From Runella defluvii (lineage in GTDB: Bacteria; Bacteroidota; Bacteroidia; Cytophagales; Spirosomataceae), in NCBI RefSeq assembly GCF_014195535.1, contig NZ_JACIBY010000018.1, positions 1 through 64,000 on the forward strand: 64,000 nt of DNA, in the 5' to 3' direction. Position 1 is the stretch's first letter; each line of letters opens with the position of its first letter. Both the position numbers and the translations under genes were made by a program. This document shows positions 10,501 to 19,594 of this stretch, piece by piece. The notes under the pieces were generated by a model. It was not told the origin of the DNA. It worked only from the letters and a program-made list of their open reading frames with translations, and did no database searches.

Positions 10501-13500
10501 GAGTTGGTGCACCAACAGAAATCACGACGCTTTTTAGACAGTTGTTCGCATCTCTGACGGTCACCGTGTAGTTTCCAGCGACCAAGCCTGTCGCAGTATT
10601 AGTAGTGCTCGTTATACCACCACTCCAAGTATAGCTGTAGGGGGCTGTACCACCGCTTACATTGACAGTGGCTGTACCATCATTACCAGCGTTGCATTTA
10701 ACAGCAGTAGCGGTTGAGGTTAAGGTGAGGCTAGTTGCTGGCTCGGTGACGGTGATACTACTACTTTTTTGACAGTTGTTGGCATCTTTGACCGTGACCG
10801 TGTAGGTGCCTGCGGCCAAGCCAGTGGCGGTGTTAGTGGTGCTAGTGACTCCCCCACTCCATGAATAGGTGTAAGGGGCAGTACCTCCGCTAACGGTAAC
10901 TCCTGCCGCGCCGTCCGTACCTCCTTTACATTTAACAGAGACACTACTAGGAAGGAAAGCGATAGGCGCTGGATTAGTGACTACTATGGCTACACTCTTT
11001 GTACAGTTGTTGGCGTCTTTGACCGTGACTGTATAGGTACCTGCTACTAACCCCGTGGCGGTATTAGTGGTGCTAGTGATGCCAGCACTCCACGAGTAGG
11101 TGTAGGGGGCAACACCACCGCTGACGGTTACGCTTGCGGTTCCATCGTTGCCGTCGTTGCATTTAACAGCTGTAGTGCTAGGAGTCAAGACTAACTCATT
11201 GGGCTCGGTCACAGTGACAGTGATATTCTTTTGACAATTGTTAGCATCTTTAACGATGACGGTATAAGTACCAGCCACTAAACCAGTAGCGGTGTTTGTC
11301 GTACTGGTAATGCCGCCGCTCCACGAATAGGAGTAGGGAGCGATTCCTCCACTAACACTGATACTTGCGGTTCCGTCGTTGCCACCTTTGCATTTGGCTG
11401 GGGTGCTGCTTGGCGAAAGTACAATGGGAGTTGGTGCACCAACAGAAATTACGACGCTTTTTAGACAGTTGTTCGCATCTCTGACGGTCACCGTGTAGTT
11501 TCCAGCGACCAAGCCTGTCGCAGTATTAGTAGTGCTCGTTATACCACCACTCCAAGTATAGCTGTAGGGGGCTGTACCACCGCTTACATTGACAGTGGCT
11601 GTACCATCATTACCAGCGTTGCATTTAACAGCAGTAGCGGTTGAGGTTAAGGTGAGGCTAGTTGCTGGCTCGGTGACGGTGATACTAGTGCTTTTTTGGC
11701 AGTTTTTGGCATCTTTGACCGTGACCGTGTAGGTGCCTGCGGCCAGCCCCGTGGCGAAGTTGGAGGTACTAGTAATACCGCCACTCCATGAAAATATATA
11801 AGGTGCAGTTCCTCCAGTCAAACTGACGGTGGCCGTACCGTCGTTGCCGCCTTTACATTTGACGGGGCTACTGCTTGGGGTGAGTACAATCGCCGCAGGT
11901 TCTGTAATGGTAATGGCAATACTCTTGGTGCAATTATTGGCATCTTTGACCGTGACGGTGTAGGTACCTGCGGTCAGCCCTGTGGCGGTGTTAGTGGTAC
12001 TGGTGATTCCTCCACTCCACGAGTAAGTGTAGGGAGCAACACCACCGCTGACGGTTACGCTGACGGTTCCGTCGTTGCCGCCGTTGCATTGGATGGCCGT
12101 ACTGCTCGATACCAAACTCAGCGCGTCGGGTTCGGTAACGGTAATGACTATACTCTTGGTACAATTATTGGCATCTTTGACCGTGACGGTGTAGGTGCCT
12201 GCCACTAAACCTGTGGCGGTGTTTGCGGTGCTAGTGATACCGCTGCTCCACGAATAGGTGTACCCCCCCGCGCCTCCACTGGCAGTGACGCTGGCTACTC
12301 CGTCGTTTCCACTTTTGCATTTGACAGGGTTGCTACTTGGTACAAGTACGATGGCAGCAGGTTCAGAAATACTCACTGATTGGGTTTTGATACAGCCGTT
12401 GGCGTCGGTGACTTGCAGGGTGTTGCTTCCTGCGGGTAGGTTATTGGCCGTTAGGTTGGTGTTTCCATTGCTCCACAGGTAAGTGTAAGGGGCACTTCCA
12501 CCCGACACATTTCCCGTAGCGATACCATCGTTGGCACCGTTGCAACTGATGTTGGTTGGGGCAGGAATGGTGACGGTGAGCAAGGTGCTAGGCTCTCCAA
12601 CAGTGATGGCAATGCTTTTTGAACAGTTGTTGGCGTCTTTGACGGTGACGGTGTAGGTGCCTGCGGATAGTCCCGTGGCGGTATTTGTGGTGCTGGTAAT
12701 GCCACCACTCCACGAATAGGTGTAAGGAGCAGTTCCGCCGCTTACAGTTACGGTAGCCGTACCGTCGTTGCCGTTTTTACACTTGGCAGGGGTGCTGCTG
12801 GTAGTAAGTATGACGCCCGCAGGTTCTGTAATGGTAATGGCTATACTCTTGGTGCAATTATTGGCATCTTTGACCGTGACGGTGTAGGTGCCTGCGGTCA
12901 GCCCTGTGGCGGTGTTAGTGGTACTGGTGATTCCTCCACTCCACGAGTAAGTGTAGGGAGCAACCCCACCGCTGACGGTTACGCTGACGGTTCCGTCGTT
13001 GCCTCCGTTACAGTTGGTGGCCGTACTGTTTGATACCAAACTCAGCGCGTCGGGTTCGGTAACGGTAATGGCTATACTCTTGGTACAATTATTGGCATCT
13101 TTGACCGTGACGGTGTAGGTGCCTGCCACTAAACCTGTGGCGGTGTTTGTGGTGCTAGTGATACCGCTGCTCCACGAATAGGTGTACCCCCCCGCACCTC
13201 CACTGGCAGTGACGCTGGCCACCCCGTCGTTTCCACTTTTGCATTTGACAGGGGTGCTATTTGGTACAAGTACGATGGCAGCAGGTTCAGAAATACTCAC
13301 TGACTGGGTTTTGATACAGCCGTTGGCGTCGGTGACTTGCAGAGTGTTGCTTCCTGCGGGTAGGTTATTGGCCGTTAGGTTGGTGTTTCCATTGCTCCAC
13401 AGGTAAGTGTAAGGGGCACTTCCACCCGACACATTTCCCGTAGCGATACCATCGTTGGCACCGTTACAACTGATGTTGGTTGGGGCAGGAATGGTGACGG

Positions 13501-16500
13501 TCAATAAAGTGCTAGGCTCTCCAACAGTGATGGCAACGCTTTTTGAACAGTTGTTGGCGTCTTTGACGGTGACGGTGTAGGTGCCTGCGGTTAGTCCCGT
13601 GGCGGTATTTGTGGTGCTGGTAATGCCACCACTCCACGAATAGGTGTAAGGGGCGGTTCCGCCGCTGGCGTTTACGGTAGCCGTACCGTCGTTGCCGCTT
13701 TTACACTTGGCAGGGGTGCTGCTGGTAGTAAGTATGACGCCCGCAGGTTCTGTAATGGTAATGGCTATACTCTTCGTGCAATTATTGGCATCTTTGACCG
13801 TGACGGTGTAGGTGCCTGCCGCCAAGCCTGATACCATGCTAGTAGTATTCGTAATTCCACCACTCCACGCGTAAGTGTAGGGAGCAACACCACCGCTGAC
13901 GGTTACGCTGGCGGTTCCGTCGTTGCCTCCGTTACATTTGGTGGCCGTGCTGTTTGATACCAAACTCAGCGCGTCGGGTTCGGTAACGGTAATGGCTATA
14001 CTCTTGGTACAATTATTGGCATCTTTGACCGTGACGGTGTAGGTGCCTGCCACTAAACCTGTGGCGGTGTTGGTGGTGCTAGTGATACCGCTGCTCCACG
14101 AATAGGTGTACCCCCCCGCGCCTCCACTGGCAGTGACGCTGGCCACCCCGTCGTTTCCACTTTTGCATTTGACAGGTGTGCTACTTGGTACAAGTGCGAT
14201 GGCGGCAGGTTCGGAAATGGTGGCCGAGGCAGTTTTGATACAGCCGTTGGCGTCGGTGACTTGCAGGGTGTTGCTTCCTGCGGGTAGGTTATTGGCCGTT
14301 AGGTTGGTGTTTCCATTGCTCCACAGGTAAGTGTAAGGGGCACTTCCACCCGACACATTTCCCGTAGCGATACCATCGTTGGCACCGTTGCAACTGATGT
14401 TGGTTGGGGCAGGAATGGTGACAGTGAGCAAGGTGCTAGGCTCTCCAACAGTGATGGCAATGCTTTTTGAACAGTTGTTGGCGTCTTTGACGGTGACGGT
14501 GTAGGTGCCTGCGGTTAGTCCCGTGGCGGTATTTGTGGTGCTGGTAATGCCACCACTCCACGAATAGGTATAAGGAGCAGTTCCGCCGCTTACAGTTACG
14601 GTAGCCGTACCGTCGTTGCCGTTTTTACACTTGGCAGGGGTGCTGCTGGTAGTAAGTATGACGCCCGCAGGTTCTGTAATGGTAATGGCTATACTCTTCG
14701 TGCAATTATTGGCATCTTTGACCGTGACGGTGTAGGTGCCTGCCGCCAAGCCTGATACCATGCTAGTAGTATTCGTAATTCCACCACTCCACGCGTAAGT
14801 GTAGGGAGCAGTTCCTCCATTTACCGTAACGCTTGCAACTCCATCATTGGCTCCGTTGCAACTTATATTTGTACTACCTGATGATAATAACAGTTCGTCT
14901 GGTTCAGTAATAGTAATATCAATGGTCTTTTGACAATTTTTAGAATCTTTAACCATGACTGTATATACACCTGCTGATAAACCTGCTACGGAACTGGTTG
15001 TACTGCCATTACTCCATAAGTAGGTATAGGTTCCTGTGCCACCGTTCACGGTTACACTTGCCGTTCCATTACTTCCTCCAAAACATGTAACAGCCGTAGT
15101 GCTTGGCGTAATAAAAATAGCTGGTGGTTCTAAAAATTCAATCTCAGCCGTTTTGATACATCCATTAGCATCGGTTACTTGAAGTGTATGATTTCCTGGC
15201 CCTAGGTTTGTTGCTAAAAGGTCAGTACTGCCATTACTCCATAAATACGAGTACGGACTAACTCCTCCCGTCACTTGACCAGTAGCCGTTCCGTTGTTAG
15301 CTCCATAACAACTAATATTGGTTGAATTGGCAATACTAACAGTTAGTAAAGTTGATGGTTCACTGACAACAATCGTGATACTTTTTTGGCAATTATTAGC
15401 ATCTTTCACTGTAACTGTGTAACTACCTGAGGTCAAGCCTGTTACTGTGTTGGAAGTGCTTGTTATTCCATTACTCCATGAGTAAGTGTACGAACCTGTA
15501 CCTCCGCTGGCAGTTACAGTTGCAGTTCCATCATTACTTCCTTTACATTTTACAGGAGTACTGCTTGAGGTAAGTGCCAAAGGCGCAGGTTCTGCTACTG
15601 TGATAGTGATACTCTTTTGACAGTTATTAGCATCTTTGACGAGTACGGTATAAGTCCCTGCTGTTAAGCCAGTGGCTGTATTGGTGGTACTTATACTGCC
15701 ACCACTCCATGTATAGGTATATGGCCCCGTTCCGCCATTGACAGTGACACTAGCCGTTCCGTCAGTTCCTCCGTTACAAGTGGCGGCCGTACTGCTAGGT
15801 GTTAAAACAAGTGCTGAGGGTTCAGTAACAGTTATGTTGATATTTTTTTGGCAATTATTGGCATCTTTGACGGTGACAGTGTATGTCCCTGCGGTCAGCC
15901 CTGTGGCCGTATTTGTCGTACTCGTTATTCCTCCGCTCCATGAGTAAGTGTATGACCCCGTTCCCCCACTTGCTGTTACGGTCGCTGTTCCATCGTTTCC
16001 ACCAAAACACTTTACCGCAGTGCTACTTGGAGTTAGTACAATAGCCGCAGGCTCCACAATCGTAACTGAAGCACTTTTGGTACAGCCATTAGCATCGGTT
16101 ACTTGCAGCGTATTGACTCCAGCGCCCAAATTTGTCGCCGTTAGGTTGGTAGTACCGTTGCTCCACAAATAGGTATAAGGAGTATTTCCCCCTGATATTT
16201 GGCCAGTAGCTGTTCCATTATTAGCCCCAAAACAACTAATATTGGTTGAGTTAGCAATGCTTACAGTCAATAACGTAGCGGGTTCATTAATCGTGATTGT
16301 AGTACTCTTCTGGCAGTTGTTGGCATCTTTGACAGTAACGGTATAACTACCTGCGGCTAGCCCTGTGGCAGTATTGGTGGTGCTCGTTACGCCCCCACTC
16401 CATGTATAGGTATAGGGGCCTGTACCACCAGTTACGGTTACAGTCGCTGTTCCGTCGTTGCCGTTTTTACATTTAACAGGCGTGCTACTCGGTGTCATTA

Positions 16501-18190
16501 CGATAGCCGATGGTTCTGTGATGGTAATGGCGACGCTTTTCTCACAATTATTAGCATCTTTGACTGTAACGGTGTACGTTCCTGCGACTAAACCCGTGGC
16601 AGTATTGGTGGTACTTGTCACTCCTCCGCTCCACGAATAAGTGTACGAACCTGTTCCGCCGCTTACATTTACGGTAGCTGTTCCGTCGTTACCACCGTTA
16701 CATTTTACGGGCGTATTGCTTGGGTTTACTACCAAAGCTGGAGGTTCGGTCACTACTACACTACTCGACTTCACAACGCCACTCGCATCCATAACCGTGA
16801 CGGCATAGTTGCCTGCTGTGAGTCCTGTTATAGTAGCTGTATTTCCACCATTTGACCAGGAGTAATTATAAGGCGGCGTGCCTCCTGTGGCATTTACCGT
16901 TGCAGTCCCATTGTTACCACCATTACAAGTCACAGCCGTGCTACTCATGGTAAGGGTAGCACCACCAACTACCGTAATGGTGGCTTTATTACTTATTTTA
17001 TCCGCCGAACAGGCATTAGCTCCCTTTACAATTACGTCATAATCACCAGCATCTACTACTTTACTGTTTACTATTGTATAATAACTGTTTATTGCGCCAT
17101 CTATGTTGATTCCATTTTTCCTCCATTGATAACCTCCGCTATTTGATGCTGTTACATAGAGGGTTATATTCGCACCTGCCAAGGCTTCCTGTGATTGTGG
17201 GTGTGCTGAAATTGAAATCAAAGTAGTTCCAAGAATTGGAATTTCTGTCGCTTTTGTTATGTCTGGACAAGGTCCTCCCGAGTTAGGGTTGCAACAATAA
17301 GAATTATATGGGGAGTCTGAGCCTGAACATATCCATCTTTTATACGTACATTTTACTTTATACACGTCACCGCACTGAGGAGTCACTAAAGGTGATCGTT
17401 CGGTAGAAAAAGCTACCCCATTTTTCTCCCAACTAAGTGTACCATAGCATAAATTAACTCCCAAACGCGTGGGAACGTTGGGTGTCAATTTATTATCAAA
17501 TTGAGTTGTGTAAATAGTATATTCTGGGGAAGCATAGCCTCCATAGTTACTTTCTTGATCGTCATTGCCAAAAGATATTTCTCCAGCGTCACTTACTGTT
17601 TTTCCAGCTTCTGTACAATATACCTTATAATAAACACGTTCCTGAAAAGAAAATGGATCAAAATATTCAGTATAAATTCCACCCAATTTTGAACCTTCAG
17701 CCATTACCACATCCCCTAACACCCATTTTACCTGCCCTGTACAGCCAGTCACTATAACCTCACGTAAAAATAAATTTTCTCCGGTAGTTGGATCTGGCCC
17801 CTGCTCTGAAACATTTAAAGTAACACTGGGGGTAGGTGATTTCTGGCCATTAGATACAGTAAATGTATAAGTACGAGCTTCTTTACTGGTACTAACCATA
17901 TCATCACACTCGAAATAATAGCTATATTCTCCCACTGTTGGTTGTGAAACAATAATACTCTGTCCAACTCCTATAAGTTCATCGTTAGAATTGAACCATC
18001 TCACTTTATTATTACAACCCGATTGAGTTAAGTAAACAGGCGTATTTGGTCGTACATTAGTTGAACTTATTGGAATCTTACCTCCCGTCCACCCCCACCA
18101 CCCAGGAAGTGCCTGAGCATTGATTTCCCCAAGAGGTAGGAGTAAAAAGGCTACCAGTACACCTAACCATAAATCATATAACTTTTTCAT
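4508..18190 (-). CDS. Giant SprB-repeat cell-surface adhesin with T9SS sorting domain
   Basis: A 4560-residue protein from the ATG at 18190 (MKKLYDLWLG), which directly begins a good signal peptide; an ATG seven codons upstream (18211) is possible but less likely. Residues about 35-400 hold Ig-like modules. From about residue 410 to 4300 there are about 50 SprB-type repeats of roughly 77 residues. A typical unit has a CxGGNDGTA motif, then GGTAPYTYSWSGG, then TGLxAGTYTVTVKDANNC, ending in a TEP link. A last Ig-like module precedes a type A T9SS tail beginning near residue 4481 (VYPNPVTNVLRLKV). SprB-repeat proteins of Flavobacterium are mobile surface adhesins for gliding; the same role here is inference. 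It is the last gene of a tight five-gene operon, 38 bp after the PKD lipoprotein, and ends at a strong terminator. Units fall into alternating classes (for example STLLTVTIPAPTNISC versus AAIVLVPSS), and blocks of four units are duplicated. Confidence in family is high. Confidence 0.92.
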   Translation of the reverse strand: MKKLYDLWLGVLVAFLLLPLGEINAQALPGWWGWTGGKIPISSTNVRPNTPVYLTQSGCNNKVRWFNSNDELIGVGQSIIVSQPTVGEYSYYFECDDMVSTSKEARTYTFTVSNGQKSPTPSVTLNVSEQGPDPTTGENLFLREVIVTGCTGQVKWVLGDVVMAEGSKLGGIYTEYFDPFSFQERVYYKVYCTEAGKTVSDAGEISFGNDDQESNYGGYASPEYTIYTTQFDNKLTPNVPTRLGVNLCYGTLSWEKNGVAFSTERSPLVTPQCGDVYKVKCTYKRWICSGSDSPYNSYCCNPNSGGPCPDITKATEIPILGTTLISISAHPQSQEALAGANITLYVTASNSGGYQWRKNGINIDGAINSYYTIVNSKVVDAGDYDVIVKGANACSADKISNKATITVVGGATLTMSSTAVTCNGGNNGTATVNATGGTPPYNYSWSNGGNTATITGLTAGNYAVTVMDASGVVKSSSVVVTEPPALVVNPSNTPVKCNGGNDGTATVNVSGGTGSYTYSWSGGVTSTTNTATGLVAGTYTVTVKDANNCEKSVAITITEPSAIVMTPSSTPVKCKNGNDGTATVTVTGGTGPYTYTWSGGVTSTTNTATGLAAGSYTVTVKDANNCQKSTTITINEPATLLTVSIANSTNISCFGANNGTATGQISGGNTPYTYLWSNGTTNLTATNLGAGVNTLQVTDANGCTKSASVTIVEPAAIVLTPSSTAVKCFGGNDGTATVTASGGTGSYTYSWSGGITSTTNTATGLTAGTYTVTVKDANNCQKNINITVTEPSALVLTPSSTAATCNGGTDGTASVTVNGGTGPYTYTWSGGSISTTNTATGLTAGTYTVLVKDANNCQKSITITVAEPAPLALTSSSTPVKCKGSNDGTATVTASGGTGSYTYSWSNGITSTSNTVTGLTSGSYTVTVKDANNCQKSITIVVSEPSTLLTVSIANSTNISCYGANNGTATGQVTGGVSPYSYLWSNGSTDLLATNLGPGNHTLQVTDANGCIKTAEIEFLEPPAIFITPSTTAVTCFGGSNGTASVTVNGGTGTYTYLWSNGSTTSSVAGLSAGVYTVMVKDSKNCQKTIDITITEPDELLLSSGSTNISCNGANDGVASVTVNGGTAPYTYAWSGGITNTTSMVSGLAAGTYTVTVKDANNCTKSIAITITEPAGVILTTSSTPAKCKNGNDGTATVTVSGGTAPYTYSWSGGITSTTNTATGLTAGTYTVTVKDANNCSKSIAITVGEPSTLLTVTIPAPTNISCNGANDGIATGNVSGGSAPYTYLWSNGNTNLTANNLPAGSNTLQVTDANGCIKTASATISEPAAIALVPSSTPVKCKSGNDGVASVTASGGAGGYTYSWSSGITSTTNTATGLVAGTYTVTVKDANNCTKSIAITVTEPDALSLVSNSTATKCNGGNDGTASVTVSGGVAPYTYAWSGGITNTTSMVSGLAAGTYTVTVKDANNCTKSIAITITEPAGVILTTSSTPAKCKSGNDGTATVNASGGTAPYTYSWSGGITSTTNTATGLTAGTYTVTVKDANNCSKSVAITVGEPSTLLTVTIPAPTNISCNGANDGIATGNVSGGSAPYTYLWSNGNTNLTANNLPAGSNTLQVTDANGCIKTQSVSISEPAAIVLVPNSTPVKCKSGNDGVASVTASGGAGGYTYSWSSGITSTTNTATGLVAGTYTVTVKDANNCTKSIAITVTEPDALSLVSNSTATNCNGGNDGTVSVTVSGGVAPYTYSWSGGITSTTNTATGLTAGTYTVTVKDANNCTKSIAITITEPAGVILTTSSTPAKCKNGNDGTATVTVSGGTAPYTYSWSGGITSTTNTATGLSAGTYTVTVKDANNCSKSIAITVGEPSTLLTVTIPAPTNISCNGANDGIATGNVSGGSAPYTYLWSNGNTNLTANNLPAGSNTLQVTDANGCIKTQSVSISEPAAIVLVPSSNPVKCKSGNDGVASVTASGGAGGYTYSWSSGITSTANTATGLVAGTYTVTVKDANNCTKSIVITVTEPDALSLVSSSTAIQCNGGNDGTVSVTVSGGVAPYTYSWSGGITSTTNTATGLTAGTYTVTVKDANNCTKSIAITITEPAAIVLTPSSSPVKCKGGNDGTATVSLTGGTAPYIFSWSGGITSTSNFATGLAAGTYTVTVKDAKNCQKSTSITVTEPATSLTLTSTATAVKCNAGNDGTATVNVSGGTAPYSYTWSGGITSTTNTATGLVAGNYTVTVRDANNCLKSVVISVGAPTPIVLSPSSTPAKCKGGNDGTASISVSGGIAPYSYSWSGGITSTTNTATGLVAGTYTVIVKDANNCQKNITVTVTEPNELVLTPSTTAVKCNDGNDGTASVTVSGGVAPYTYSWSAGITSTTNTATGLVAGTYTVTVKDANNCTKSVAIVVTNPAPIAFLPSSVSVKCKGGTDGAAGVTVSGGTAPYTYSWSGGVTSTTNTATGLAAGTYTVTVKDANNCQKSSSITVTEPATSLTLTSTATAVKCNAGNDGTATVNVSGGTAPYSYTWSGGITSTTNTATGLVAGNYTVTVRDANNCLKSVVISVGAPTPIVLSPSSTPAKCKGGNDGTASISVSGGIAPYSYSWSGGITSTINTATGLVAGSYTVTVKDANNCQKNITVTVTEPNELVLTPSTTAVKCNGSNDGTASVTVNGGVAPYTYSWSAGITSTTNTATGLVAGTYTVTVKDANNCQKTIAITVSEPTVLMLASSGTSVKCKAGTDGTATVSASGGTAPYTYAWSNGSTSATATGLAAGTYTVTVKDANNCQKSSSVTISEPEALVLVPSSVAVKCSGDGTAMVSVSGGVSPYTYSWDKGVTSTTNVASGLPAGTYTVTVKDANNCEKSVKITIDQPASITLTSSTVAVKCKGGKDGSASVTVNGGEAPYTYSWSNGSTSATATGLAAGTYRVLVKDVNGCEKSIDISVTEPEALTLASTSISVKCKGGRDGVASVSVSGGTAPYTYAWSNGITSTTNTATGLTAGTYTVTVKDANNCQQSTLVSVTEPTALSAITSSENVKCKGGNDGTASVSVSGGTAPYSYAWSGGITSTTQTVTGLAAGTYTVTIKDANGCQQLTTVSVGEPALALSLSSASTAVKCNGGNDGAVSVNVSGGTVPYTYAWSGGITSTTQSATGLVAGTYTVTVKDANGCQKSITITVSEPTGMVLTATSEPAKCFGAKDGIASVSVSGGTAPYTYAWSGSITSTTNIATGLAAGAYTVIVKDANNCQKTLTITVNQPVALVLTSATTTVKCNGGNDGTATVSVSGGTTPYSYVWSNGITSTTNTATGLAAGTYTVTVKDANNCQQSTNITVVQPAGMVLTPTVVAVKCKGGTDGAASIEVTGGTAPYTYAWNGGITSTSNSATDLAAGTYTVTVKDANNCQQTISITISEPAALVLTPSSTAANCAGSTDGTASVAVSGGTAPYSYTWSGGITSTTNTAKGLAAGTYTVTVKDANNCQQTVSITITEPDAATRMVLTTDVRQIRCFGGTGSATVAVTGGISPYTYVWSNGATTPELTNATAGEYTVIVKDAKGCTTAKIVTIVSPTEMVLTPTIVDVKCTSEATGRILISVAGGTAPYTYLWSNGAKTSAVTGLRAGVYRVTVSDATNCSKTMEVTITEPQEKLQQLIFQSNVTCKGGANGQLTSFSFGGTAPYTYLWSNGSTNQTIENLVAGTYSVKLTDANNCVVDSQAVVKEPQSSISIVSKIVSPPCKGDVGLIELKATGANGGTDPLQFYYLWSDGFMGSTRVGKAGIYTVEVIDLLGCSKVESFKIEEPLQSLTLTTDITAEKCFDSKNGTAVVTAIGGVAPYQYLWSTGDTTFQISNFQKGGISVRVTDKNGCTRETYQFVNGPEPLQVSTDVTDVLCYDGKDGKIRVNISGGTSPMEVSVRGNDITTGINLGLTNEVSSLKAGTYQITGKDKNGCVSPAQEVTINQPLTPLTVSLVEATSPRGFGLADGKLQLVVKGGTSPSGYYTNTWQVNGTPFDNVTTTTSGTDFTIQSSSAVGGSYTVTVTDNNYELATDKKGCRVDYTYFLKQPDKLMATSIVYKKPSCAGKIDGEIGAFIKGGVPISESGTFSERYKLQWFRKINEELVDLNTNEDFIKNAESGIYVVKVTDKNDISATFELELTPTPSIYAIFRTIGPQCKNQKTGGIELVNIEGGVAPYTITWNKGLSGPNLSNLEAGNYYAIIKDKNGCYGEAAVVLKEEFDFSINLVAKKDLVCKGNCEGELEVKITGTGALNPYSFSWQNGSTTQKITKRCAGIYTATVANSRGCRVSKSFEIKEPENAYTIEVSNDLLFCASSEVEVNATQTGAKAYSWTLPDGKLLSTPVASIGQSGQYKVEVTNALGCKASDVFNVTIVDVKTTATFAMSFIGLVGERIYAVNLTPSIPVRWRVSSELKIDYEGTDQLVFSAQKPGEYKIEMIAPEDGCEAVVSKTITIFTPPNGRIAPNGLSDESSTTKDQEEAFIVYPNPVTNVLRLKVQESKGEVVQTSLMDASGREVVRRQFMPETNTHQEEFGVSELPAGIYFLKITTSEKQVVLKVVKR
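10114..11692 (-). repeat. Internal 927-bp shifted duplication in the adhesin gene
   Basis: The stretch from about 10114 to 10765 recurs nearly unchanged from about 11041 to 11692, a shift of 927 bp (four SprB units plus one codon). It encodes the successive units beginning ATSLTLTSTATAVKCNAG, TPIVLSPSSTPAKC and NELVLTPSTTAVKC. A few differences exist, for example NGSNDG versus NDGNDG. The outer limits are approximate. Confidence 0.8.
12128..14899 (-). repeat. Three tandem 924-bp super-repeats inside the adhesin gene
   Basis: Three head-to-tail blocks of exactly 924 bp (12128-13051, 13052-13975, 13976-14899) each encode four SprB units (308 residues). In translation order the units begin DALSLV (DELLL in the first block), AGVILTT, STLLTVT and AAIxLVP. 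The marker string of consecutive C at 12262, 13186 and 14110 repeats at exactly 924-bp intervals. The copies differ at scattered positions only, which points to recent duplication or continuing gene conversion. Confidence 0.9.
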
Positions 18191-18228
18191 ATCTTCTCTT
18201 CGTTTACACATGTTCGTCTATTGTATTT

Positions 18229-19584
18229 TTAGGGTTTCCTGTACACCTTTATGTCGGTAGTGATATAGCTATCGCTGCTAGTGGTGTGAAAACTTTTAAT
18301 TTTGATGATACCCAATCTCCCATCGGCCGTTCTGAAGGGCACATAACGCGGGGTAGTTTGTTTATCAAAGCCTTCGATGACGCCGTCGCTGAACTTAAAT
18401 ACAAATTGGCTAAAGTCTTTTGAGGTTTTGATGGCGTCAAATTTTGCATCGGTCATCTGGGTACAAGCAGCACAAGCCTCCAACAAATTGATAAACGTAG
18501 TACGCTGAGCCTTGGGAATGGTAGGCATCAATAGACTAGCTGTTTTGTCAGGTGATAAAAACCGCCCGTATCCGAGGGTTTCATCTTGGGCGAAAAACAC
18601 AATGTCTAACTCTTTACCAAAAGAGAGCGTATCTAACGCCTCCGCCGCAATGGACTGTTTGCGGCGCGACACAAAATAGCTGGAATATGTAGAAGCCTCA
18701 TACACCCCAAATGGGATGTCTTTAAAGTACAGCAAATTGGTGGGGGTGTTCGCAACTATCTCTTTTTCAGATGTCTTGCTTGTTTTTCCGTTGGATGCCG
18801 TCAATGTCACCTTGTAGGTTTTTGCGTCGGGCAGTAGGATGGTCGTTATGGAATCATTTTCGGCCGTTATTCTAGCATTGGCATCATTGACGCTCCATTT
18901 TTGTTGGAGAGCCCCTTTTGATTTGTTAATAACCTTGATGGTAAGGGGCGCTTCTTGGTTGAAGTTAAAATCCGTCGTTTCGTACTCAAAAGTTGGCTGT
19001 AAGCTTTCGCCCACCAAAATGGTAGAATCAAACTGCACAAATTTTTGACCACTGAATGCTTTTAAAGATACTTTGTATTGCCCTTTTTCGGCAAAAATAA
19101 CGGTGGGGTTCTCTTCGGTAGAGGTAGGTTTATCCCCTTTCTCAAACGACCATTCGTAACGTGTAGCGCCGACTGATGAGTTTTTAAATTTTACCGTAGC
19201 TGGGGCCAGATTATTGAGGTCAAAACTAAAGCCAAACTTGGCACTCAAGGGTTTCCCAATTTCGATGGTTGTTTCCTTGCGCGACGTTTTGCTGTCGATA
19301 TTACTTACTTCAAGGGTAATTTTATACTTACCCTCTTTGCGAAAGAGCAATTCGGGGGGTGTTTGTAGATTGGAAGAAGCAATGGAAGCTCCCTCAAATG
19401 TCCATTTATATGTGTCGGCATTTACGGATGTATTCTCAATAAGAACCCGCGTCGGAGCTGCTTTATTGTCATCAATGAATTTAATGGTAAAATCAGCCGT
19501 TGTCGAAAGCGCCATCTCCTTAAAACAAGCCAAATGCAGGTGCGCTATTACCAAAAGCAAAAGAAGTCGAATTATCTTTTTCAT
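18229..19584 (-). CDS. PKD-domain lipoprotein
   Basis: A 451-residue protein that starts MKKIIRLLLLLVIAHLHLAC. The lipobox LHLAC makes Cys20 the probable lipidated residue, so it should be membrane-anchored and may face the surface. About three PKD-like beta-sandwich modules follow, with motifs such as YKWTFEG, YEWSFEKG and QKWSVND, each with a strand ending in YKITLEV, YKVSLKA or YKVTLTA. The last 150 residues (from about LLYFKDIPFG) are a non-PKD globular part containing CAACTQ, which I do not recognise. It is the fourth gene of the adhesin operon, with 10 bp to the upstream gene. A role as an accessory or anchor for the adhesin is inferred only from the context. Confidence 0.8.
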   Translation of the reverse strand: MKKIIRLLLLLVIAHLHLACFKEMALSTTADFTIKFIDDNKAAPTRVLIENTSVNADTYKWTFEGASIASSNLQTPPELLFRKEGKYKITLEVSNIDSKTSRKETTIEIGKPLSAKFGFSFDLNNLAPATVKFKNSSVGATRYEWSFEKGDKPTSTEENPTVIFAEKGQYKVSLKAFSGQKFVQFDSTILVGESLQPTFEYETTDFNFNQEAPLTIKVINKSKGALQQKWSVNDANARITAENDSITTILLPDAKTYKVTLTASNGKTSKTSEKEIVANTPTNLLYFKDIPFGVYEASTYSSYFVSRRKQSIAAEALDTLSFGKELDIVFFAQDETLGYGRFLSPDKTASLLMPTIPKAQRTTFINLLEACAACTQMTDAKFDAIKTSKDFSQFVFKFSDGVIEGFDKQTTPRYVPFRTADGRLGIIKIKSFHTTSSDSYITTDIKVYRKP

Positions 19585-19594
19585 CAGTATGGGA

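Noticed and set aside
7233-16640. Many regularly spaced plus-strand frames within the adhesin gene
   Set aside because: They mirror the SprB unit period and encode low-complexity Val/Pro/Leu strings; they are shadows of the real minus-strand gene.
9000-16900. Regular repeats that could suggest a CRISPR-like or satellite array
   Set aside because: The units are about 231 bp, in frame and translate to SprB domains; there are no short identical repeats with unique spacers.
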